64,000 bases of DNA from Paraphoma chrysanthemicola (lineage: Eukaryota; Ascomycota; Dothideomycetes; Pleosporales; Phaeosphaeriaceae), in NCBI GenBank assembly GCA_020744225.1, contig JAGMWG010000007.1, positions 806,001-870,000 on the forward strand. Direction: 5' to 3'. A program made the translations under genes and the position numbers. The notes under the pieces are model-generated. The model was given only the letters and a program-made list of their open reading frames with translations, searched no databases and was not told where the DNA came from. Numbering within the stretch: position 1 is the first letter of the stretch; every line of letters begins with the position of its first letter. Below, piece after piece: positions 33,704 to 44,346 of the stretch.

Positions 33704-36700
33704 CCTGCCATACGAATGTCTTGCGGATGGCACGGATGAGGAGCAAAAGTGTATAAGATACCTGCCTTCGTCAAAGCAGTATCTTGTCCACGATGAAAAT
33801 GAAAATGAGAGGTGAAGAGAAATCAAACAAGAGTCCAGCCTCAGAGGCTTAAGGTCTACCGGCAGACATGCATGGCTAGCTTAATCCCGCTGCACGTTTC
33901 GGGTTTAAGCTTCCTGTGCTGCAACGTCAGTGACTCACTCACGTGCATTGTCAGCGCTTGTATTGCACCTCGTTGAATTGCTGGAGGGTTGTTGATTCGG
34001 CGTTCCCTCCGAGGTTACGTGCTGCGTCGATAGAGAAATGCGCGGCCGACAGCACGCGACCCCGCAATGTCTTCAGAGGGGCATTACGTCATCTTCGATG
34101 GTGACTTTGTATACACACGACCACATCTACATCTCTTGAAGATCACATACAATCAAGTATTGCAAGCTTATTAGTATTGTTGTATGCAATCCTATTGCTC
34201 ATATTCACAGGTTATGTCACTGCATATTCGTGATGAAGAGCGAGATGGTGCTCAGGGATACTCCACAATGCAGATTCCACCGCAGCTAGGACAATTGGAT
34301 TACCATGTTCACCAATTAGTCTCAGCGTAGGGAAGATATATTAGGAAGGTGGTAGCGGTATTTGAATACAGCCTGGACGTCTTCACCAGATTGCAATTGG
34401 TAGGTTCGCTGAAGGTGTACAGATATGTACGGGCCTATGGAAGCGTCCGCACTGAGGAGAAGAGTGCAACACTTGGACAATAACTCCATACCGAGCAGAT
34501 AGTATATGGCAAAGGCATAAAGGTCCCTGTCGTTACGAGTTTATAGGTGGGACATACGTGAACAGGCCATGACAGACGTCGCACCTGAAACAGTCCCGTG
34601 AAAGCTTGAGCAGCTTTCACTACCACTGCTCCCGATTGTTATCATATTATACCGCTAACGCGACCGTCAAAGATTTTTGAGCTCTCATATTCCGGTATAT
34701 ATGCAGTTTCCCGTGCTCAACAGATACACATCCTCTCACCAAGCACCCAGACCTCGTATCATCGTGACTGAAAGCTCGTCAGTTGGAGGCGATTTCACCA
34801 TGTTCGCCCCTTTTCTCGCAAGCCAATTTCGCAATCGACTCCATTCGAGAGCCTCCCGCCCGAGCTCGGACAGCTTGTATATGAGCATATAGCAACAAAG
34901 GACCGTTGCCGGCATCTTATTTGCAGAGTGTATGCTCCTGGCATCGACATGCAAATCAAAGATGGTCCTACCGCCACCGTCGCCAGCCTCAAATAGCAAG
35001 TGCTCTTCTTTCTTGATAAGTTACGGAAGGTCCCCAGGAATGTCTATGCATAGGCGATCGAAAACTCAACCACAGCTCTGCTTCTGCTGGGATCTGATCT
35101 TCGGTACACATCCGCATATGTTCCTGCTCTAAATTCTTGGCAGGATTATTCTGGCTGTTGTTCTCAACATCATCCATATCCGCCTTTTGAGGCTTACAAG
35201 CCTGGGTAACACTCGATTACCAACTTGGAACCTCTGAAAGCAAGTGAACCAGTGCGCTGTGCACAATCGCGAACGAAAGAACAGTCGGGAACCTTCTGTC
35301 TCTGCGGTTTTCGTCCAAATGAAACATGGACCTCTTCGACGCTGTACGCGAAGGTTGGCAAGGTCGTTGCACACAAAGTCACACTACTGCCCCATACTGT
35401 GACGACAATTTGGGTCCTGGAGATTAATCTCGATATCGTGGATTGTATGCCGATACTGTACTCGCTAATTGCATGTGTGCAGAAATTCTTGCGTAATTCC
35501 GAAATCTTCTTGCGCGCTGCATCGCCAATGCTTCCTCAGTTGAATCCCCTTCGCACTGCGAAACGTCTATCTAACATGGAAATTCGTCTTTTGTGGTGCT
35601 AATTCTGTCGGCGAGAGGGTACAGTCACTGCAAAGCTCACGCAAGCGTTGATACAAAATTTGCAGTTGCGTTACATCTAGTTAATCAAATAACTCATTCC
35701 AGCAAAAAGCACCACCGTTATTGCTTGAGTTGATATTCGTAGATTTAGAGATTCTATCTTTGGTGCTTCTGAACAACTTATAACAAAACTCAACGCAAAA
35801 GCCTGAAGGTTTTGCGCATCTTACAAAGTTTTCGCTGAAGGAGTAAGAGTATGCGGAATCCTTCGAGATTGACCCAAGCGCAGGTGGAACAGTGCAGTAC
35901 CCACACATAAAATCGATATTGACTCCTTTCATGTCCCTGTCCTACCCGGTGGACCGGGCAGCGGGGCGACTACTTGAGTTAGGTAAGTAGAATGCCCACA
36001 CGGGCGTGAAGTAGGGGAGACGATCCACTAACGATGAGCAGCCTTGTGGGGATGTTGATGGCATGTGAGCTGGCGGCTAGCCGTTAGCCTTCGGTGGAAG
36101 TGGTTGACTGTGGCATATGTGCTTGGCTGCCCTGGGAAGTTCTTTGCTCATTGACTCAAGGTTCGGAACGGGGTATAGAGAATGCAGGGCCTTCAGATGT
36201 GCTCGGAGGGGCACATAAGACGGCAGTTTGCACAGAAATATACGAGCTTCATGCTTCAAAAAAGCAACCTTGATGCGCGTGCCACTTGGCCGCGCTGGCT
36301 TCAGTGGGACTGTGTAAATCGAACCATTGCCTCGACGTGCTCTTATCGATATCTATACCTTTTCGTCTGACACTATGCAGTAGCGACCGCACTTGCCGCG
36401 TATTGTGTAGACGCTCATCGGCACTGCCTTGAGATGCTGTGGGTGGCCAGCCAATCAGGTGCCGCCGTCTGATGAGACATATTCGCACGTGGGCATGCAA
36501 CAACGAGGCTCAACCACGCCTGACTCTAATCTGGGACCTCATGATCACTACTGCCGAGCTGCCCACATGGCCGGTACGAAATGAGATCTTAGATCCCGCC
36601 GGTCAACCTCCCGTCGCCTAAACATGTTGAGAGAAGTATCTTCACCAGGTCATTGCGTCATCGGCGAAAGTTGGCGCACGGGGGATGTCGGGAGTAAGAG

Positions 36701-37673
36701 CACGTCTTTTCTGCGCCACAGAGTGTTCAGCAAGAGGAACAAAGCAACTGGCCGCGTGTTTTTCTCCGCGGCAAGATCGGACTGTGTGGTGGTTGCACGC
36801 GTCAGTTTGGGATGCAATCGCGAACGTCCCTGAACATCCTTTCGGTCGGCGCCACTGCCAAGGCTGGCACCAGGGCAAGACGACATCTCTGGGGTCGAGC
36901 ACGCAATGCACGCTACAGTTGCTATCATTGGGTGCTAGTGCGGCCCATCGCATCTTTTCCACGCCATCCTTGTTAGTCCCCGAGCTTCCTGGCTAACTCG
37001 TCCAAACTCTCATCAAATCGTCGCCGAAACTGTGGCAACCAGCGTCACCCATTGCTCACGCACCACGGGCGTCTCGGAGTTATGTCATCTGTCAGAGTCT
37101 TGCGCTTGTTCGCGAGGGTCCGAAATGGCGTGGGATTAGAATGGTCGCCTTTATGTTGCAAGGCCTGCCGTCTCGACAACAGGCACTCCGTGCATTGACA
37201 GAACAGGCGTTAATCTGGTTCTATTCTCATTTCGTCTCTTGCATTTGATAACGTCTGGTCACGCAATCCCACCACCAGGTCAAGCAATTCAGAGGCGTCG
37301 TCTAAGCTACTGGCCATTCCCTAATAAGCACCCATCAAGCATCGCGACTCGCTTGATATCGACATTTGGAAGCCGATCCCACGCGTCCCACGCACGGTAC
37401 ACCCGTCACTCGTTCCTTGGACTAGGGAAATTATCTGGGCTGAGGCCATTGAATACTCAGCACGGGCAATCCTGCAAGCCCGCCAGCCTGGTTGCACCTC
37501 GTACATAAGCTTCCGAACGCCTGGCTTGTCTTGTCGCGGCTTCTCAAAGCTTGTTCGTTCTTGTTCAGCCTACATCGTGTTAAATAAGCAACACGCTGTT
37601 CCTTGTCGCACTGGAAAAAACGGTCCGAACAACAAGCCACCAATAGCAGGGTAACGAGCTTCCCTTGCACCCA
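33704..37673. other. Gene-poor region of about 4 kb
   Basis: The longest stretch without an intact gene in the window. Apart from an F-box-like fragment at 34805-34996 I see no coding sequence: open frames are short, mostly lack ATG and match nothing I know. It includes the MFS gene promoter on one side and the sulfate permease promoter on the other. No terminal repeats or transposase motifs were seen. Confidence 0.5.
34805..34996 (+). pseudogene. F-box/2EXR-like fragment
   Basis: One frame reads TPFESLPPELGQLVYEHIATKD and goes on for about 30 residues before a TAG at 34994-34996. The F/L-x-x-LPPEL-x-x-x-(I/V)YE-x-I pattern is that of the F-box-like/2EXR proteins abundant in Dothideomycetes. 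No ATG begins this frame in a sensible place and no continuation is found, so it looks like a remnant. Confidence 0.35.
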
Positions 37674-40271
37674 ATGGCTACCACCGCCACAAAGGTCGGC
37701 CACGGCCTTGCCAAAGTGCTCGGCATCGACCTCCACTATCGCAACGAGACTGGATCAGACCGCATCACACGAGGAGAGAGCGTTTTCTCTATTGACTCTG
37801 CAGACTCGTACGTCGAGCACGAACCAACTGCCGTAGAATGGGTTCGGGACACTCTGCCCGATAGCCAACAGCTCCTCGCATACACTTACAGCCTCTTTCC
37901 TTTCGTTCATTGGATTGGGAGATACAACATCCAATGGCTCACCGGTGATCTCATTGCAGGTATGTTGCATGCTCATGTTCACGAGAAACATTGCTAATAT
38001 GCCTAGGTATCACCGTTGGCGCCGTTGTCGTTCCTCAGAGTATGGCCTACGCTTCGCTTGCCAATTTGCCCGTGGAGTTTGGTCTGTACTCATCCTTCAT
38101 GGGCGTGCTTATCTACTGGTTTTTCGCGACTTCAAAAGACATCACAATTGGCCCTGTGGCTGTCCTTTCCACTGTGACCGGCTCCGTCATCCTGAAAGCC
38201 GAAGAGAGACTCCCTGGCGTTCCGAGAGACATTGTTGCATCCTCGCTGGCTATTATTGCTGGCTCTATCGTCCTGTTCCTTGGGCTGGCACGTCTAGGTT
38301 GGATCGTTGATTTGATTTCCCTGCCTGCCATTTCGGCATTCATGACGGGCTCCGCCATCAGCATTGCCGTTGGTCAAGTTCCAGCGATGATGGGTCTCAC
38401 AGGATTCTCGTCTAGGGGTGTCACGTACAAAGTAATAATCGAGAGCCTCAAGCATCTTGGAACGACAGATCTCAACGCCTCCTTCGGTCTGACAGCACTC
38501 TTTCTGCTCTATCTTATTCGATTTACTTGCAACCAACTCGCAAAACGATATCCAAGCAAGGCGAAGACTTTCTTCTTTCTCAACACTCTGCGAACCGCTT
38601 TCGTTATCCTGCTGTACGTACTGTTTAGCTATTTGGCCAACCGCCATCACAAGGCGAACGGTACAAAACCTAAGATCAAGACGCTTGGAACAGTTCCTCG
38701 AGGTAAGTGTTACCATTCTTGTGCCAAAAGAAGTCTACTTATAATCAACAGGATTCAAACATGCCAGGGTACCGCATATCACAACCGATATCATTTCATC
38801 CTTCGCATCTGAGCTTCCGTCCACCGTCATTGTGCTACTCATCGAGCATATCTCCATTGCGAAATCTTTCGGCAGGGTCAACAACTATGTCATCAACCCA
38901 TCTCAAGAACTTGTCGCCATCGGCGTAACGAATTGCTTGGGTCCTTTCCTCGGAGCTTATCCTGCGACCGGATCGTTCTCTCGCACAGCTATCAAGTCGA
39001 AAGCTGGTGTGCGTACTCCTTTCGCTGGTGTCATTACAGCCGTTGTCGTTTTGCTCGCCATTTACGCCCTGCCGGCTATGTTCTGGTATATCCCGAATGC
39101 AGCATTATCTGCGGTGATCATACACGCGGTCGGCGATCTGATTACACCACCAAACACGGTCTACCAATTTTGGCGAATTTCGCCTCTCGAAGTCATTATT
39201 TTCTTCGCTGGAGTTTTTGTCACAATCTTCTCATCCATTGAAAACGGCATCTACACAACGGTCTCTGTCTCTGCAGCAATGTTCCTCTTTCGCGCGTTCA
39301 AGGCCCGAGGTCGATTTATGGGCAAAGCCAAAATCCATTCAGTTGTTGGAGACCATCTCATCGACCGTACCGACGAACCTAAGCGGGACTCCAGCCCTCG
39401 TAAAACTCCGCAAGAAAGCGAAGATTCTGTGCGCAACATCTTCCTTCCCATCGATCACCACGACGGCTCGAATCCTTTGATCGAGCTCGAAGACCCTTAC
39501 CCAGGCATCTTCATCTACCGGTTCAGCGAAGGCTTCAACTACCCGAACGCCAACCACTACCTCGATCAGCTCACCGAAACCGTCTTCGCCAAAACCCGCC
39601 GCACAAACCCACACAGCTACAACCGTCTCGGCGACCGGCCCTGGAACGACCCGGGCCCGCGCCGCGGCAAAGAAACCGAAGAAGCAAACGAACGCCCCAC
39701 ACTCAAGGCCATTATCCTAGACATGTCTTCCGTTAACAACGTCGACCTAACGTCGATTCAAAACCTCATCGATGTCCGCAATCAACTCGACAAATACGCC
39801 GCGCCCGACACCGTCGACTGGCACTTTACCAACATCAACAACCGCTGGACGAAGCGCGCCCTCGCCGCCGCAGGCTTCGGATACTACTCGCCCGAACCCG
39901 ATAACAGTGGCCTGCACCGATGGAAACCAATCTTCAGCGTCGCCGAACTTGGCGGATCGCATAGCGCTGCAGCAGAAGCTGAGGCAAGGCACAACAAGCG
40001 TCTTGCGCGCACTGCGTCGCAGACACAGCATGGCGAGCAGGATATTGAGGCACAAGCGACGAGTGCAGGCGTTCGGGCGGAAGAGGAACAAAGCAGTGAG
40101 GACGGCAGTCTGAGTAAGCAGCTTGAGTACAGCAAAGCGTATGGCGGCGTGGACACGGCGAAGGGGACGAGGATTGCGGTTGTGCAGGGGCTGAATAGGC
40201 CTTTGTTCCATGTGGATGTTACGGCTGCATTGGATAGTGCGCTTGCGAATGCGCAAAGGAAGAGTCATTGA
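37674..40271 (+). CDS. SulP-family sulfate permease with STAS domain
   Basis: Proton/sulfate symporter of the plasma membrane (yeast Sul1/Sul2, Aspergillus SB type). Introns 37960-38006 (47 nt) and 38703-38751 (49 nt); joins restore GDLIAGITVGAVVVPQSMAYA and GTVPRGFKHARVP. The product is 833 residues. The SulP signature is VVVPQSMAYASLANLPVEFGLY, followed by about a dozen membrane spans including GSFSRTAIKSKAGVRTPFAG. A C-terminal STAS domain (about 575-735) contains YPGIFIYRFSEGFNYPNA and ILDMSSVNNVDLTSIQNL. The last 90 residues are polar. Family certain; which of the fungal sulfate permeases it matches is not. Confidence 0.93.
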
Positions 40272-40709
40272 TTGTGGATGAGAAGGTAGTGGGATTTCGG
40301 ATTTGTATTGACGTTGTACAAGAGCATATACCGTTAGCGATTTGATACTGTGGCCTGTTTATATTCACGGCATTATTGCATTAGTCTTGCATGTGTGGAG
40401 GACGTTGAAAGTCTCTAGGACTTGGAATTAGCATCAGTTGCATATAATCAGCTGTACATCTTCACATCACTTTCAGACATCTTTCACTATTACAAAGCAC
40501 ACTGAATTCATACACGATATACCATCATTCCATTCTCATCATAACTATACTTTGCTCCTGCCTACTTGGGTATACAAAGACCACCTATTCCTAAACTCCA
40601 TGCCTAACCACCATCGCTATGCAAAACATTTCCATTACTACATCTGCCCGGATTCCATCCCAGCTCAAGCCACGGGATCAATCTCCATCGCCTCGTACGC
40701 GCTCAAGTC
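40272..40709. other. Convergent intergenic region
   Basis: 438 bp between two converging genes, so it holds two 3' ends. No gene seen. Confidence 0.55.
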
Positions 40710-41825
40710 CTAGTTGAACGCATTGGGCGGTAGAGTTGCCCGCGAGGAAGCGAAAAGGTCGCTCGCCTGTTGCAGATCCCAGCTGCCCGCCTCCAAGCAC
40801 TGAATTGCGAATTCGCGCGTGAGGTTTGTTGCTTGTTGGACAAATGCGATCATTTCTTCTTTCTTCTGCTGCTCTTCGGGGTTGACCGGGGCAACCAAGA
40901 GCTCTTGCGGCTGCGCGGTAGCGGCCATTAGTTCAGCAGGGTTATTTGGTGCGCCGCCGCCCATGGTAGGGGCATTGGCTGGTGCAGCGGGATCGGGCCG
41001 GACTTGCTTGTTGTTGAGGATGCGGAGTTTGGGGAACCAGTCTGTGAGTTCTTCTTCCCAGTTTGGCTCGGGGAAGGGATCCGTGATGAGGTGCTCGACA
41101 AACTTGAAGCGGTTTTTCCAGGGCTTGAGAGGGCCGAGGTCGGCGAATTTGTTGCCGGAGATGTCGAGGTTCTTGATGTGGTTGAGTGTCTTGACGAGCT
41201 CATAGATGACGTTGAGGTTGGGTACGTTGTTGTTTGCGAGTGTTACGCTGTCAATGGCTTCAATCTTCTGGCCTCGCTCAGGTAGCATGGTGTCGATGAC
41301 GACCATGAGTGCAGGAAAGAACTTCTTTTGCGTCTTCTCGCTGTCGAACATGCCAGACTTGCGGACTTCCTCGTCGAGCGCAATACTTGAGAGATTGAGG
41401 AGCTTGGTGTTGGCATCGTAGCGACGTGCAAGGAAGCCTTCGAGGAGTTTGAACGTCTCGCTCTTGGCTTGGTCTCGCTCTGGATCTTGAGGATCATACT
41501 CTTGGCGGCGGTCTTGATGAGCATTGAAAGGCTGGCCACGTCCTCGACCACGACCCCTTCCGCGTCCGCGTCCTTGCTGATAATCGTCACGGTAGTCATC
41601 GCGGCTGTCCGTCGAGGCCATTTGGTCGTCTGATCGTTGATTTGGGCGAAAGAAGTCACCGCCTCGGCCACGGCCGCGTCCACGTCCTCCTCTTGAGTAA
41701 TCGTCACGGTAGTCCTCTCGGGTATCTACCATTGCCATGTCGCCGTCTGCCTGCTGATGCTGGTTGAAGAAGTTTCCTCGGCCACGGCCACGGCCCCGTC
41801 CGCGAGGTCCACGTGGTGCTGACAT
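40710..41825 (-). CDS. Mex67/NXF-like RNA export protein lacking the NTF2-like domain
   Basis: Intronless, 371 residues from ATG 41825. Residues 1-105 contain three RG-rich blocks (GRGRGRGRG) separated by polar FF-containing linkers and two DYRDDY repeats. The middle matches the Mex67/NXF RNP-LRR region: LLNLSSIALDEE, SVTLANNNVPNLNVI, LKTWKNRFKFVE-like LKPWKNRFKFVEHL, and LRILNNKQV. After a 50-residue Ala/Pro linker comes a C-terminal TAP-C/UBA-like domain (VQQATNLTREFAIQCLEAGSWDL). The NTF2-like domain that normally lies between the LRR and UBA domains, and pairs with Mtr2, is absent. It probably binds RNA and FG-nucleoporins; the true MEX67 may lie elsewhere. Confidence 0.82.
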   Translation of the reverse strand: MSAPRGPRGRGRGRGRGNFFNQHQQADGDMAMVDTREDYRDDYSRGGRGRGRGRGGDFFRPNQRSDDQMASTDSRDDYRDDYQQGRGRGRGRGRGRGQPFNAHQDRRQEYDPQDPERDQAKSETFKLLEGFLARRYDANTKLLNLSSIALDEEVRKSGMFDSEKTQKKFFPALMVVIDTMLPERGQKIEAIDSVTLANNNVPNLNVIYELVKTLNHIKNLDISGNKFADLGPLKPWKNRFKFVEHLITDPFPEPNWEEELTDWFPKLRILNNKQVRPDPAAPANAPTMGGGAPNNPAELMAATAQPQELLVAPVNPEEQQKKEEMIAFVQQATNLTREFAIQCLEAGSWDLQQASDLFASSRATLPPNAFN

Positions 41826-42214
41826 GGTGTATGGAGACTGAGATCTGATCAAAAAGCGTTAATTGTGTTCCAGCGACGTTGAACGAGTCAAAAGCAAGTG
41901 AGCAGTGCTGCTGTGAAGTGCGTGTGTGTGCTGCGAGAGGTTTGTGGTGAGGAGGAAATGGATTTGATGCCTTTTAAGAGATTCGAGTGTGGACCTCGGA
42001 GTGGCACGTGCGGCACTAAGCCCTAGGCACCATGGAGTGCGATTGCCTGGTTCACTTGACCAAATTCTCATATATAGACTACATACACAATAGCTCATGA
42101 ATCTAGATCTCTGCCCATTGAGAACCTCCGAGCAATAACGCCATTGCGCCTAGCACGATGACCCGTAAATGCACCTCACGTTACCGAAAGAGAACATGCT
42201 CAACCACGGTTTAC
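41826..42214. other. Intergenic region
   Basis: 389 bp upstream of the Mex67-like gene and downstream of ERV46; contains a promoter and a 3' end by position only. Confidence 0.5.
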
Positions 42215-43628
42215 CTAATTGGAGTGCAGCTTTCTGATCTTGTTCACACCCTCATATAGTGCGCGATCCACTGCCGCAGCCACAGTCAATGTACCACCAA
42301 TGACGGCGCATAGTCCGACGAGAAAGCCGGAGAACGACTTGTCGCGAACTTCTCGGTTAATGACTTTCATGGGCGAGATGTCCTGGTTTGCGTTAGTTCG
42401 ATTCCACAGTACCAAAGATTCATGACTTACATAAGAGAAGAAGACACCTGGGATGCCACCCTTGGCGTGGATTCGCTCCTTGTGGCCCTCCTGTTCATCC
42501 GTACCGCCCTGCAAACTCCTCTTATGGCTGGTAACCGAGTATTGGTGCGTCTCGATGCTGCCCTTGTAGTTCCCATCAATGGTAGCACCGAGAAGCTCAT
42601 CTTGCTTGTTGGGTCGCTGGGCCTCCTTTTCCCAACCAAGGGGCAGATACGCCGTTGATACCACCTTCACGAAGTACATGAAATTGAAAGCCTTTTCATT
42701 CGTGACCTGCTCCGTGCTGTCGAGCGGGTTGATGTGGTGATTCGTCCAACCTCCGGGACCTGTGTTCTGGTGCTTCTTTTGCATATCTGAAATGACCACG
42801 TCGCTCAGTTGGGGACCGAAACGGAGATGGTGGATCTTGTGCGTGAAAGTGTGCGCGTACTCGTCCTTGAAGTAATTCTCCAAGTCGTGAACATGCATGT
42901 TGCCGGTGGAGAATGATTTTCCGGGAGCAATGTGGAAGTTTCCGACCACCTTGTTGACCTTGATGCTACCCTCAAGACGACAGCCCTCCTGTCGCTGAGC
43001 ATCGAGGTGCTCGGCGTAGTGTTCGCGCTCGCACTGCTCTACACCCTCGCCACGACCGAAAGACCAGGATATCGAGGCGTATGCGTTGCGAACCTCGTCG
43101 CAGGTGTTGCAACAGCCGGCCTTGAGCCCGTCGGTTGGAGGGGGCGCACCATAGCATTCTCCGCAGTAGTCTGGTGCAAGATGTTGGGCTTCGTCTTTAT
43201 GTCTGAAGCCTTGTTAGTACTGGCAAGTAAATTCGGAGCAGTATGTGCACTTACAGATCCAAGGACGTGGTCGAGAGAACGGTGCTACCCTCATTCTCAG
43301 GACTCAGTCGCACTTTGTTAATGCCGTGGGTGACACCCATTTGCAGCTCGCCCGATACGTCCATGACATCGAGAGTGATTAGTTCGCAGGGTACCCGGGG
43401 AAACGTGATGTTCAAGCTGATCTCCATACGCTCTCCTCTCCCCTTATCCACCACAAGTTCTGGCCGTACTGTTACCCGCCTGTAGTCTGCCCACTCGCCC
43501 CATGTCAACCAGAATATTACCAGCAAGCTCACGAGCGTGACGATGCCGCCGGATGTGGTGCGCACGCGCGCATCTTCGACCGTCTTGGTAAAGGCATCGA
43601 GCCTCGTGAATCGCGATTTGGCGGGCAT
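42215..43628 (-). CDS. ERV46: ER-Golgi vesicle protein Erv46 (ERGIC3)
   Basis: Membrane protein of COPII vesicles that, with Erv41, retrieves ER residents. Introns 43203-43254 (52 nt) and 42383-42430 (48 nt); joins give LDLHKDEAQHLAPDYCGECYGA and GVFFSYDISPMKV. The product is 437 residues. An N-terminal membrane segment (GGIVTLVSLLVIFWLTWG) is followed by a Cys-rich lumenal domain (GLKAGCCNTCDEVRNAY, the Erv46 CXXC-type region). Then come GNFHIAPGKSF and HDLENYF, and a second membrane segment (GFLVGLCAVIGGTLTVAAAVD) before a short cytosolic tail ending RKLHSN. Confidence 0.94.
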
Positions 43629-44346
43629 TTTTGCGCGCTACCGCAGCAGGGTAGCCGAGGTTGCGAGGTCGGGGTGAATTTGTAGAATAGTACTGTGTAT
43701 TGGAGAGAGTCGCAGTGTGAATAATTCAGTGCAGAACCGCGGAGGTGATGCGTGCGTCGAGAATTGTCGCGGTACCACTCAAGCTCTCTCGTTCAAGGCT
43801 GCTAGAGCTATGCAGGCCAATTGCGTTTGCGACAACACCCGTTTGATGTGGATAAAAAGATGAAGGAGTGTGTAGCACGGGGCATGCTAGAGCCGCAATA
43901 TCATTGTACAAGAGAAGTAAAAAGGAACGTGCAAGACAACGCGTAGACGTTGCGACACCCGGCTGAAGAGGCCAGATGGAACATCTGTAGCTTGACATTA
44001 CCGGGATCATGCATCGCGCTAGCACACATCGGGCAGAGGCGCATATGGCGCACGTGGCGTCAAGCTCGACAATTACGGCATGTGAGAATAGTTGTGAGAA
44101 GCAAAAGCTGCTGTGGTCACTCTGCATTGTTCAGTTTCTTAGTGTAGTAGCAATCTTTTTGAACTGGTCAAAGTATTGAAGCAGTACAGCCTCTTGTTCC
44201 GCTTCGACACCTTTTAAACTACATGTTAAGAATGTGATATTTTCTGCGCTGTCTTGATCTCAGAGCATCGTGTAGGTATCGTCAGTCCTTATCTACTTCG
44301 CTAATCACTATATATGATCCATCAGGCAGTCCAAGCCGCTCAACAT
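43629..44346. other. Intergenic region
   Basis: 718 bp upstream of ERV46 and downstream of the PX-domain gene. No supported gene. Confidence 0.5.

Noticed and set aside
35225..35602. 125-codon plus-strand frame in the gene-poor stretch
   Set aside because: Starts at a TTG, no domain similarity, and lies in a decayed region.
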